Shown here piece after piece: positions 1 through 5,800 of a DNA stretch of 5,921 nucleotides (positions are counted from its first letter, which is position 1; each line of letters begins with the position of its first letter). The position numbers and the translations under genes are program-made. Origin of the DNA: Methanobacteriota archaeon (GTDB lineage Archaea; Halobacteriota; Methanomicrobia; Methanomicrobiales; Methanomicrobiaceae); NCBI GenBank assembly GCA_023396365.1, contig JAEWWL010000015.1, positions 1 to 5,921 of the forward strand, in the 5' to 3' direction. The notes under the pieces are model-generated. The model did not search any database. It had not been told where the DNA came from and saw only the letters and a list, made by a program, of their open reading frames with translations.

Positions 1-116
1 AATTTCCCAAAACAATTTTTGTATTTAAAAAAAATCTGAACTTAAATCAGAAAATCTACAAACAGATTGTTTTCTATAACAAATTTTATTATTCTTCGGC
101 TCGGAATTTAGTCACA
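1..116. other. AT-rich upstream region with small inverted repeats
   Basis: No coding frame is supported here. The stretch contains overlapping short inverted repeats: TCTGA (35-39) with TCAGA (47-51), AATCT (53-57) with AGATT (64-68), and AATCTG (33-38) with CAGATT (63-68), the last followed by GTTTTC. It could hold the terminator of a gene to the left, the promoter of the hydrolase at 117, or both. The A/T-rich stretch around 82-94 is at a plausible distance for a TATA box if the hydrolase mRNA is leaderless, but the match is vague. Confidence 0.4.
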
Positions 117-785
117 ATGATTATAAAATGGCTTGGACATTCCTGCTTTTTCCTGGAAGGCTCAAAGAAAATTTTAATTGATCCCTTTATGCCAAATGGT
201 GATTTTGGCTGCCGGCCCGATATTGTTGCAGTCACACACGCTCATAATGACCATCTCGGAGAGACAATATTTTTAAACAGGCTTACTGTTGCTCCAAACG
301 AGCTTGCAAAGTATCTGGGAGAAAAGGGGCTTTTAACAGAGGCGATGAACATCGGAGGCTCAGTTGAGATTGATACTGCAAGGTTTACAATGGTTTACGC
401 ATCCCATTCATCAGAGATTACCGACGGCCGGAATAAATTATACGGCGGCCCTGCATCAGGCTTTGTCATAAACATGGACGGAGTTTGTGTATACCATGCA
501 GGTGATACAGGACTTTTTTCTGACATGAGGCTCATTCACGATATGTATCATCCCGATGTTGCAATTCTTCCGATTGGAAGCAGATTTACGATGGGCCCGG
601 CTGAGGCGATGGCAGCAGCCGAGTTTATCGGCGCACCGCTTGTTATTCCGATGCACTACAACACATTTCCTGAAATTGAGCAGGATGCAGGAGCATTTAA
701 GGATGCAATAGAAAAAGTAACCGACATGAAAGTCGCTGTTCTAAAGCCCGGTGAAAGCATCGATACAAAAAATTACCTGAAGTAA
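117..785 (+). CDS. UPF0173 family metal-dependent hydrolase (metallo-beta-lactamase fold)
   Basis: This 222-residue protein belongs to the UPF0173 / YtkL-like branch of the metallo-beta-lactamase superfamily; its length is normal for that family. Visible metal ligands are the H-x-H-x-D-H motif at H41, H43, D45 and H46, then H97 in ASHSSE, D130 in HAGDTG, and H180 in PMHYNTFP. The opening MIIKWLGHSCFFLEG and the early IDPF are typical of the family. A two-metal hydrolase acting in the cytoplasm is expected, since no signal peptide or membrane segment is seen. The physiological substrate of UPF0173 proteins is not established, so no reaction is assigned. No Shine-Dalgarno precedes the ATG, which suggests a leaderless mRNA (inference). 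The gene is complete with intact ligands. The following GNAT gene has the same orientation 94 bases downstream, but a hairpin terminator lies between them, so co-transcription is doubtful. Confidence 0.93.
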   Translation: MIIKWLGHSCFFLEGSKKILIDPFMPNGDFGCRPDIVAVTHAHNDHLGETIFLNRLTVAPNELAKYLGEKGLLTEAMNIGGSVEIDTARFTMVYASHSSEITDGRNKLYGGPASGFVINMDGVCVYHAGDTGLFSDMRLIHDMYHPDVAILPIGSRFTMGPAEAMAAAEFIGAPLVIPMHYNTFPEIEQDAGAFKDAIEKVTDMKVAVLKPGESIDTKNYLK

Positions 786-808
786 AAAACCCCCTTTTAT
801 AAAAACCG

Positions 809-839
809 GGCAGGAAAATCTACAAAAATCCTGCCTTTT
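809..839 (+). terminator. Hairpin plus T-run after the hydrolase gene
   Basis: A perfect 7-bp stem, GGCAGGA (809-815) with TCCTGCC (829-835), encloses a 13-nt A-rich loop and is followed directly by TTTT (836-839). It starts 24 bases after the hydrolase stop codon. The form resembles an intrinsic terminator. Archaeal termination mainly needs the T-tract, so the stem may instead protect the 3' end or have another role. Confidence 0.55.
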
Positions 840-879
840 CCAAAAATAATTTCTACTAATCCAGTCCTTATTACTATAA

Positions 880-1740
880 ATGAATCCTGCCTGCTTTTTA
901 AAAGAAAATATTGTCATAAGAAATCTGCGCCCGGAAGAAACCGGCATTGCCGCTTTATGGGCCGCAGCCGAAGGATGGAATCCGGGCCTTCATGATATTG
1001 AGTGCCACTACGCTGTTGACCCTGACGGCTGGTTTGCTGCAGAATACGACGGCTCTGTGATTGGAATTGTGCAGTTTTCAAATTATGACGAGAATTACTC
1101 ATTTGGCGGATTCTTAGCAGTCCGTCCTGAGTTCAGAAACAGGGGGGCAGGCGATATGCTTCTAAAAGCCGGACTTTTGCATACAGGCAAAAGAGTCTGC
1201 GGTGCAGACGGGGTTTTTGAAATGCAAGAGACATATGCCCGCAAATATGGATTTTTGTTTGCTTATAGAAATATCCGCTTTGAAGGAGAGGTCAGAGGAG
1301 TCTTAAACCACGATTTTTTAAAGGCAGAAAAAATACCGTTTGAAAAAATTCTGGAATATGATACGCGTCATTTTTTTACACAAAGACGTACCTTTCTTGA
1401 GAAGTGGATAAACCAAAAAGAAAGCACCTGCCTTGTAAGCTTAAAAGAAGACTGCATCACAGGATACGGAATGATAAGACGCTGTGTTGCCGGACACAAA
1501 ATAGGACCCCTGTTTGCAGACACTAAAGAGATTGCAGAGGAGCTTTTCCTCGCATTATGCGGCTATGCGGGCAGCGGCCCTGTATACCTTGATGCTCCCG
1601 AATGCAATGAAAGTGCGGTTTTGATTGCAAAAAAATATAATATGAAAGAGGTTTTTGGAACTGCAAGAATGTATACAGTAAAAATTCCAAAGCTTCCTTT
1701 AGAAAATATCTACGGCGTTACTTCCTTTGAGATGGGATAA
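880..1740 (+). CDS. GNAT family N-acetyltransferase with C-terminal Acetyltransf_18-like domain
   Basis: This 286-residue protein has two parts. Residues about 11-135 form a GNAT domain: IVIRNLRPEE opens it, and the acetyl-CoA pyrophosphate loop is seen in VRPEFRNRGAG (R86-x-x-G89-x-G91). Residues about 185-286 match the second GNAT-like lobe found in YitH-type proteins (Acetyltransf_18): GYGMIR, HKIGPLFADTKEIAEEL, PVYLDAPECN, TARMYTV, and the family-typical ending IYGVTSFEMG. It should transfer an acetyl group from acetyl-CoA to an amine in the cytoplasm; the acceptor is unknown. The ATG at 880 is the only usual start codon before the domain. No Shine-Dalgarno is visible, so the mRNA may be leaderless (inference). 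The gene is complete, and its neighbours give no hint of the substrate. The family call is firm; the substrate is open. Confidence 0.9.
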   Translation: MNPACFLKENIVIRNLRPEETGIAALWAAAEGWNPGLHDIECHYAVDPDGWFAAEYDGSVIGIVQFSNYDENYSFGGFLAVRPEFRNRGAGDMLLKAGLLHTGKRVCGADGVFEMQETYARKYGFLFAYRNIRFEGEVRGVLNHDFLKAEKIPFEKILEYDTRHFFTQRRTFLEKWINQKESTCLVSLKEDCITGYGMIRRCVAGHKIGPLFADTKEIAEELFLALCGYAGSGPVYLDAPECNESAVLIAKKYNMKEVFGTARMYTVKIPKLPLENIYGVTSFEMG

Positions 1741-1837
1741 GGCCCTCTAAAAAAAATTCATGAATAATTTTATGATTTTTAAAAAAGTTTGTTTTTTAAT
1801 TTAATGCAATTTGATTTTTTGCTGTTTTAAAAAAACC
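1741..1837. terminator. Convergent T-tract terminator region
   Basis: This 97-base spacer lies between the 3' ends of the GNAT gene (plus) and the RND gene (minus). On the plus strand T-runs occur at 1792-1797, 1815-1820 and 1825-1828. On the minus strand, T-runs correspond to A-runs at 1829-1835, 1781-1786 and 1749-1756. Such tracts are what archaeal RNA polymerase uses to terminate, and the layout serves both directions. A 10-bp palindrome ATTCATGAAT sits at 1756-1765. No strong hairpin was found. Confidence 0.5.
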
Positions 1838-4138
1838 TCATGCCGCACAGGATAAATCCGGATTTTCAATATCCTTTTGATGAGCCTGCACTGTACTTGC
1901 TGATTCTTTTATTCTGCTCCTGTATACAAGCGCAATTACGGCAGGCATTACAACAATTCCTCCTGCAAGTGAGAATATTATCGCAATGACAGTAGTCTGG
2001 CCGAATAATGAAATCACACTGAAGTTTGAAAAAATCAGTGCAGAGAAGCCGAGAAATGTTGTGACCCCGGATATTGTTATTGCTGAACCGATTTTGCTTA
2101 CCCCCCTTTCTATTGCAGTGTATAAATCGCATCCTGTCTCTAATTCCTCCTCGCATCTCTCCATTATAAGTATAGTATATTCCATCGCAATTCCGATTGT
2201 CATTGAGCCAAGACAGGCTGTAAGCGGCGAATAGCTGATATTTAGCGCATACATTGCAAGAGTATTCCAGCCAATAATCATTAAAACAGGAATAAGAGGA
2301 GCAACAGACTCAGCTCTCCTGTATACTAAAATTAAAAACAAAGCGATCAGTATGACTCCAAGAGGCGTCATAATCCCTTTTGAGAATATCATATTTGAAT
2401 AAAAATCGCCGTTTTTCCTCTGCATGCCGGTCGAAAACGCCTCAACGCCGGGGGGAGGAGCAGACCATGCAATATCCTTATTTATCCTTTCAAGAAGCAG
2501 TGCCACCTCCTCCATTTCAAGACTTTCAGTGTTAAATTCAATTACAGATGCAGTATTTCCAAAAAGATATCTTGAGGCCTTATCATCCGGAATCATTGAC
2601 ATAAGCGCCTTTGCCTCATTAACACTGTCCGGGAGGTTTCCCCCGTTTATGTTTTTTATCAGGGTCGAAATTCCAGTATATCCCAAAACCTCCTTATTGC
2701 TCTCTGAAACATGAATTGCGAATTCATCCATCCATAAAAGGACATCAGGGTCAAGGATGCTGTCTGCTGAAATTTTCACAGGAAGGGTTGTCGGATTTTC
2801 AATCAGGCCCTCAACTTTTTCCATGTTCACTCTCGCAGGCATTTCTTCAGGAACAAAGGTGTATGTATCAACATTCACACCCACTTTCTCATCCAGTGAG
2901 ATGCCAAGGACGGCGATGAATCCGAATACAAGAATTATCAAAACCGGACGCCTTGCGATAAAACCTGAAAGTCTGCCCAGAAAAATGTCATACTTTTCTA
3001 TTGCCCCTAGGCCTTCTTTTTCAGCTGAATTTTTCCCAAACACTGATTTGATTTTAGTCCGGCTTTCATATCCGCGTATTGCAAAAAAGGCGGGGACAGC
3101 AATTATTGCTATTATATATGAGCATATGACCCCGATTATGCATGCTGCACCGAACTGGCCGATCATTGGTATTGGCGTAAACAAAAGTGCAACAAAGCCC
3201 ATTGCCGTTGTGCACATTGCTATAAGAATCACCGGACCTGATTTTGTAATTGTATTCACTATTGCATCAGGTATGCTTTTTTCCCCGACCTCTTCATTAA
3301 ATCTTGAATGAAACTGGATTGCATAATCAATTCCAAGACCAATAATTACAGGAAATGCACCGACAACAGGAGTGCTTACAGGTATTTTAAGCATTACAAG
3401 GATGCCGACTGTTGCAATCAGGCTTCCTGCAATGACTGCAATCGGAAGAAATCTGTACTGCACATATGAAAAGAGGAAAAAAAGCGCAATTATCATAAAT
3501 GCAATTGCTGTAATGATGAGTGTTCTCATCGTGCTTTTCATCTCCTCCTGCATCTGCTTAAAAAAGACGGTGTCTCCTGAGAGTGAAATTTTAACTCCGG
3601 GCGGCATGTCTGAATTAGCAATCAGGCTCTCAAGATTATTTATGAATGTAAATTTTGTTTCATCAGAAAGTCCGGCATTCAGATAAACCGCACCTATTGT
3701 AATCAGCTGTGAGCTGAAAAATTTCTCTTTGGTATCCTCAGGCAGCCCGTCAGCTATCTTTTTCACCATACTTTCAGTTTCAGGAACAAGACCGCCGTTT
3801 TTGGAGGTTATTATGTCAGCAGGAGTTAAGACATCTGACACATACATTTCATCTCTGATATCCTCCCCTAAAAGTGACAGATATTCTATTGTATCAGGGC
3901 TGTAGATGTTTTGGGATTCAATTACGAGAATAATAGTGTCGGTCAGAAAAGTCTCTTTATAATCTTTTAACGCGATTCCCTCTGATGAATCTTCACTTAC
4001 AAATGAGCCGTCGCCTGTGTCCATTGCAATTCCGGACGCAAAAAAGCCACAGACAATGATTAATGCAGTTAAAATTCCTATGAAAAGATACGGCCTTTTT
4101 ACAATAGAACCGGACAGATAAAAAAAAGGTGATATCAG
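1838..4138 (-). CDS. RND superfamily exporter, HAE3 (hydrophobe/amphiphile efflux-3, MmpL-like) type; probable CTG start
   Basis: The inferred 766-residue protein is an inner-membrane, proton-driven RND pump with two similar halves. Helix 1 is at about 16-37, the first extracytoplasmic domain at 38-205, helices 2-6 between about 206 and 354, helix 7 at about 398-414, the second extracytoplasmic domain at 415-588, and helices 8-12 from about 588 to 738. The first half carries the MmpL/HAE3 helix-4 motif GLGIDYAIQF (D271); the equivalent position in the second half reads GIAMEYTILI (E653). The first in-frame ATG is at 4024 and would give 728 residues without helix 1. The open frame continues upstream with the hydrophobic run PYLFIGILTALIIVCGFFAS. 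The only suitable start there is CTG at 4138, which forms CTGA with the stop of the preceding small gene and has GGGGG 8 nt upstream. Substrates of archaeal HAE3 pumps are unknown; lipids or amphiphilic toxins are guesses from bacterial relatives. No adaptor or outer-membrane gene is nearby, as expected for an archaeon. Expression is probably under the divergent TetR regulator. Confidence 0.88.
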   Translation of the reverse strand: MISPFFYLSGSIVKRPYLFIGILTALIIVCGFFASGIAMDTGDGSFVSEDSSEGIALKDYKETFLTDTIILVIESQNIYSPDTIEYLSLLGEDIRDEMYVSDVLTPADIITSKNGGLVPETESMVKKIADGLPEDTKEKFFSSQLITIGAVYLNAGLSDETKFTFINNLESLIANSDMPPGVKISLSGDTVFFKQMQEEMKSTMRTLIITAIAFMIIALFFLFSYVQYRFLPIAVIAGSLIATVGILVMLKIPVSTPVVGAFPVIIGLGIDYAIQFHSRFNEEVGEKSIPDAIVNTITKSGPVILIAMCTTAMGFVALLFTPIPMIGQFGAACIIGVICSYIIAIIAVPAFFAIRGYESRTKIKSVFGKNSAEKEGLGAIEKYDIFLGRLSGFIARRPVLIILVFGFIAVLGISLDEKVGVNVDTYTFVPEEMPARVNMEKVEGLIENPTTLPVKISADSILDPDVLLWMDEFAIHVSESNKEVLGYTGISTLIKNINGGNLPDSVNEAKALMSMIPDDKASRYLFGNTASVIEFNTESLEMEEVALLLERINKDIAWSAPPPGVEAFSTGMQRKNGDFYSNMIFSKGIMTPLGVILIALFLILVYRRAESVAPLIPVLMIIGWNTLAMYALNISYSPLTACLGSMTIGIAMEYTILIMERCEEELETGCDLYTAIERGVSKIGSAITISGVTTFLGFSALIFSNFSVISLFGQTTVIAIIFSLAGGIVVMPAVIALVYRSRIKESASTVQAHQKDIENPDLSCAA

Positions 4139-4386
4139 TCCTGATTCCCCCTTGTGTACGCAAGATGAAGAAGCTCGATTAATACTTTGTATTCATAAGA
4201 AGGATTTATTCCGCATTCTCTCCAGATGCCTTCTGTAATGAAGGTATGCCTGTTCTGCCCAATCTCCTCAGGCACTTTTTTACCGCAGTAATCTTCAATA
4301 ATCGATTGAATTAATTTGTCTTTTCTAAATTTTGAATGAGTAAACAAACTGCTCTTAAAAGTTCTATCATTCATTTGGTTGTGCAT
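4135..4386 (-). CDS. Small protein of unknown function, first gene of the RND operon
   Basis: I do not recognise this family. The 83-residue product starts MHNQMNDRTF and ends LAYTRGNQD. It is soluble, near-neutral by charge count, with a basic segment at 19-24 (KFRKDK), two cysteines (C34, C58), and probable helices at about 24-32 and 65-77. The ATG at 4386 is chosen because a strong Shine-Dalgarno (GAGGTGA) lies 5 nt before it. The upstream ATG at 4491 would run through the operators and promoter and is unlikely. The stop overlaps the exporter's proposed CTG start by 4 nt, implying translational coupling and perhaps a functional link to the pump. Possible roles are an accessory subunit, a regulator, or a substrate-related protein; none can be chosen from sequence. 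A chance ORF is less likely given the ribosome site, the promoter context and the tight overlap. Confidence 0.7.
   Translation of the reverse strand: MHNQMNDRTFKSSLFTHSKFRKDKLIQSIIEDYCGKKVPEEIGQNRHTFITEGIWRECGINPSYEYKVLIELLHLAYTRGNQD
4147..4151 (-). promoter_or_regulatory. Purine-rich ribosome site for the RND gene
   Basis: On the minus strand AAGGGGGAATCAGGA ends directly before the CTG at 4138, and its GGGGG lies 8 nt upstream. It falls inside the end of the small gene. It is an imperfect match to the archaeal anti-Shine-Dalgarno but supports initiation at CTG 4138 and not at ATG 4024. Coupled re-initiation may make a strong site unnecessary. Confidence 0.4.
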
Positions 4387-4391
4387 GGGCC

Positions 4392-4398
4392 TCACCTC
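4392..4398 (-). promoter_or_regulatory. Strong Shine-Dalgarno for the small gene
   Basis: GAGGTGA on the minus strand matches the archaeal consensus GGAGGTGA well and stands 5 nt before the ATG at 4386. It decides the start of the small gene and removes the 35-residue extension that the upstream ATG at 4491 would add. Confidence 0.75.
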
Positions 4399-4402
4399 TT
4401 TT

Positions 4403-4420
4403 AATGACACAAGTGTTATT
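4403..4420. promoter_or_regulatory. Probable TetR operator O1
   Basis: The imperfect palindrome AATGACAC-AA-GTGTTATT has 8-bp arms with one mismatch and a 2-bp centre. It lies in the inferred 5' leader of the small gene, close to its expected transcription start, between the TATA box and the Shine-Dalgarno. The size and symmetry fit a TetR-family dimer site. Assignment to the adjacent regulator is inference from position and from the second copy 20 bp away. Confidence 0.65.
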
Positions 4421-4422
4421 TT

Positions 4423-4440
4423 AATGACAGTTATGTCATA
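4423..4440. promoter_or_regulatory. Probable TetR operator O2
   Basis: This is a second copy of the same palindrome, with perfect inner arms ATGACA (4424-4429) and TGTCAT (4434-4439). Its centre is exactly 20 bp from that of O1, about two helical turns. On the minus strand the 20-bp units 4439-4420 and 4419-4400 agree at 15 of 20 positions. It covers the DNA between the minus-strand TATA box and the expected start of transcription, where a bound protein would block the operon. Confidence 0.65.
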
Positions 4441-4444
4441 ATAC

Positions 4445-4452
4445 AATATAAG
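4445..4452 (-). promoter_or_regulatory. TATA box for the small gene-RND operon
   Basis: The minus strand reads CTTATATT here. An archaeal start about 25 bases downstream would fall near 4422, leaving a leader of about 37 nt that contains the Shine-Dalgarno at 4392-4398. The box lies between operators O2 and O3. Confidence 0.5.
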
Positions 4453-4455
4453 ACT

Positions 4456-4473
4456 GCCGACAGCAGTGTCATT
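4456..4473. promoter_or_regulatory. Weaker third operator copy O3
   Basis: The right half-site GTGTCATT (4466-4473) is the best single half-site in the region. The left half, ten bases before it as in O1, reads gccGACAG and keeps only part of the consensus. It directly abuts and overlaps the tetR TATA box, so binding would repress tetR itself. The overlapping repeat ACTGC (4453-4457) / GCAGT (4463-4467) offers an alternative explanation. Confidence 0.4.
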
Positions 4474-4480
4474 TATAAAT
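4472..4480 (+). promoter_or_regulatory. TATA box for tetR
   Basis: TTTATAAAT is a near-consensus archaeal TATA box. Transcription would begin near 4502, leaving about 10 nt before the ATG at 4512; that short leader includes AAAGGA (4501-4506), a modest Shine-Dalgarno. The upstream factor B contact region coincides with O3. Confidence 0.6.
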
Positions 4481-4511
4481 TTCAGTATCAAAAGAATACA
4501 AAAGGAAATTC

Positions 4512-5099
4512 ATGCCAAAGGTTGTTTCAGAGTATAAAGAAGAGGCTAAGAAAAAAATTATTCTTGCGGCGCTGGAGACTGCGGGTGAGAGGGGCTTTTC
4601 CCGGATAAAAATGGGCGACATCTCTGAAAAGCTTGGCATTTCAAGAAGCACTCTTTATATCTATTTTAAGGATAAGGATACGCTTACAAAAGAGGTTTTA
4701 AAGTACATAAGGGCTGACATGATTGCCCGCGTAAGCAGTTCGCTTCAGGAGATGAGCCTTTCTGAGGCATTTTTAGCAATATTCAACGGCTTTATTTACA
4801 GTGATGAGTTTTACTTCGGCGGCGGCCTGGTATTTGAGATGATAGCTGATACATGGCATAACAAAAAGGCAAAAGATCTCATCGGGGAGCATTATCTTGT
4901 TTTGGGTGATGCAATCTCAGAGATACTTCTGGCGCAGCAGAAGCTTGGAAATTTATCAGAAGAGATTGATGTGGAGAGTGCTGCAAAAGCTATTCAGGCG
5001 CTGACTCTGGGCATTAAGGCTTCGTCACTGATAGGTCTTGAAAGAGAACAGGGTCTTGTTATTTGGAACACCACATTAAGAAAAATTCTGTCTCTTTAA
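4512..5099 (+). CDS. TetR/AcrR family transcriptional regulator
   Basis: This 195-residue protein has the standard TetR layout. The N-terminal DNA-binding domain spans about 10-58, with the helix-turn-helix at 36-55 (DISEKLGISRSTLYIYFKDK) preceded by the helix ILAALETAGERGFSRIKM. A C-terminal all-helical ligand/dimer domain spans about 60-195, with no recognisable ligand signature. It is transcribed divergently from the small gene-RND operon, the classic arrangement for a local efflux repressor. The 18-bp palindromes in the shared promoter region are the probable targets, so it likely represses the pump and, through O3, itself, until a ligand (perhaps a pump substrate) binds. The start is supported by the TATA box and AAAGGA 5 nt before the ATG. 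The family call is firm; target and ligand are inference. Confidence 0.93.
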   Translation: MPKVVSEYKEEAKKKIILAALETAGERGFSRIKMGDISEKLGISRSTLYIYFKDKDTLTKEVLKYIRADMIARVSSSLQEMSLSEAFLAIFNGFIYSDEFYFGGGLVFEMIADTWHNKKAKDLIGEHYLVLGDAISEILLAQQKLGNLSEEIDVESAAKAIQALTLGIKASSLIGLEREQGLVIWNTTLRKILSL

Positions 5100-5169
5100 A
5101 ATTTTTATAAATGAGGAATTAAATTTAAATTTCCCGGCAACTCTTATCCCAAGTAATATTATTAATTTT
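5100..5169. terminator. Short convergent spacer between tetR and uspA
   Basis: This 70-base AT-rich spacer separates converging genes. Plus-strand T-runs at 5102-5106 and 5166-5171 could end the tetR transcript. Minus-strand T-tracts are short (opposite AAATTTAAAT at 5121-5130), so termination of uspA is less clear. No convincing hairpin is seen. Confidence 0.3.
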
Positions 5170-5616
5170 TTATCTTATGACCAGCGTTGATACAGGGCTG
5201 TGGTTTGAGATATAGCTTGAAACACTTCCCATAATCACTCTTGTCGCAAAGCCTTTTCCCGTTGAGCCGAGAACAATTAAATCAGCACCAATTTCTGCTG
5301 CAAGATCAATTATCGCATGCCTTGGATCGCCTTTTTTTACATGAAATGTATATTCGATATTTTTGCAGCCGCACATATCCTCAGCCATGCACACTGCCTC
5401 CTCTTTTCCTTTTTCAAGCAGCTTTTTAGCGATGTCATGCGGTGATTCAACGCCGTCATATGCAGCCTCGGATTCAATTGCACTGTATGTTTTGATATTC
5501 ATGATATGAACGATATGAAGCTTTGTGTCTTTTTTCATGCAGCCGTCGATTGCCATGCAAAGGGCCTTTTCAGACTGGGGCGAACCGTCGAAGGCTACGA
5601 GAATATTATAAAACAT
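5170..5616 (-). CDS. Universal stress protein, UspA family (ATP-binding type)
   Basis: This 148-residue single-domain Usp protein has a normal family length. It opens MFYNILVAFDGSPQSEKAL, with the nucleotide-contacting aspartate D10, and has the ATP-binding motif G-2x-G-9x-G-S complete at G117, G120, G130 and S131, followed by SVSSYISNHSPVSTLVIR at the C-terminus. It is therefore expected to bind ATP, like MJ0577-type proteins, and to be a cytoplasmic dimer. The precise role is unknown. Four cysteines (C20, C26, C76, C82) and a fifth (C84) are present, but without a clear metal motif. No Shine-Dalgarno precedes the ATG at 5616, so a leaderless mRNA is likely. It converges with tetR and has its own promoter, so a functional link with the pump is not indicated. 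Confidence 0.93.
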   Translation of the reverse strand: MFYNILVAFDGSPQSEKALCMAIDGCMKKDTKLHIVHIMNIKTYSAIESEAAYDGVESPHDIAKKLLEKGKEEAVCMAEDMCGCKNIEYTFHVKKGDPRHAIIDLAAEIGADLIVLGSTGKGFATRVIMGSVSSYISNHSPVSTLVIR

Positions 5617-5626
5617 ATTGTATTCT

Positions 5627-5638
5627 GCATTTTAATGC
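5627..5638. promoter_or_regulatory. 12-bp palindrome in front of uspA
   Basis: GCATT-TT-AATGC has perfect 5-bp arms and lies 11 bases upstream of the uspA start codon, between the possible TATA box and the ATG. It could be a small operator. No cognate regulator is evident, and a chance occurrence in AT-rich DNA is possible. Confidence 0.25.
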
Positions 5639-5644
5639 TACATA

Positions 5645-5678
5645 TTTTTTTGCTCTTAAAAATGATTCAGCAAAAAAA
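5645..5678. repeat. Inverted repeat with perfect 10-bp arms upstream of uspA
   Basis: TTTTTTTGCT (5645-5654) and AGCAAAAAAA (5669-5678) are exact inverted copies around a 14-base centre. The left arm overlaps the likely uspA TATA region. The arms are largely homopolymer, so part of the match is composition, but the GCT/AGC ends are in exact register. Confidence 0.5.
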
Positions 5679-5800
5679 AATTGATATATGAGATTACCAG
5701 TGGATGAATAAGATAACCAAAATCTGCCTTAAGTATCACAAAAAAACTTAAAACAAAACTCAAATTTTTAAAAGATGTGCTTATTTTTCAGCAGAATAAA

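Noticed and set aside
456..1102. Minus-strand open frames across the hydrolase and GNAT genes
   Set aside because: They overlap confidently identified genes, are short, and have low-complexity or unrecognisable products.
2757..3311. 184-codon plus-strand open frame inside the RND gene
   Set aside because: It lies antisense within a well-supported membrane protein gene; its sequence has no family resemblance and is a by-product of the codon pattern of the real gene.
1986..3686. Other plus-strand open frames of about 67-104 codons opposite the RND gene
   Set aside because: All are antisense to transmembrane coding sequence, have no promoter or ribosome site in a sensible position, and show no recognisable protein.
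4022..4024. ATG at 4024 as the start of the RND exporter (728 residues)
   Set aside because: It would delete the first membrane helix, which is plainly encoded upstream in the same frame, and it leaves a 110-base gap after the small gene with no ribosome site of its own.
4387..4491. 35-residue N-terminal extension of the small protein from ATG 4491
   Set aside because: The extension runs through the operators and the operon's own TATA box; a strong Shine-Dalgarno precedes the ATG at 4386.
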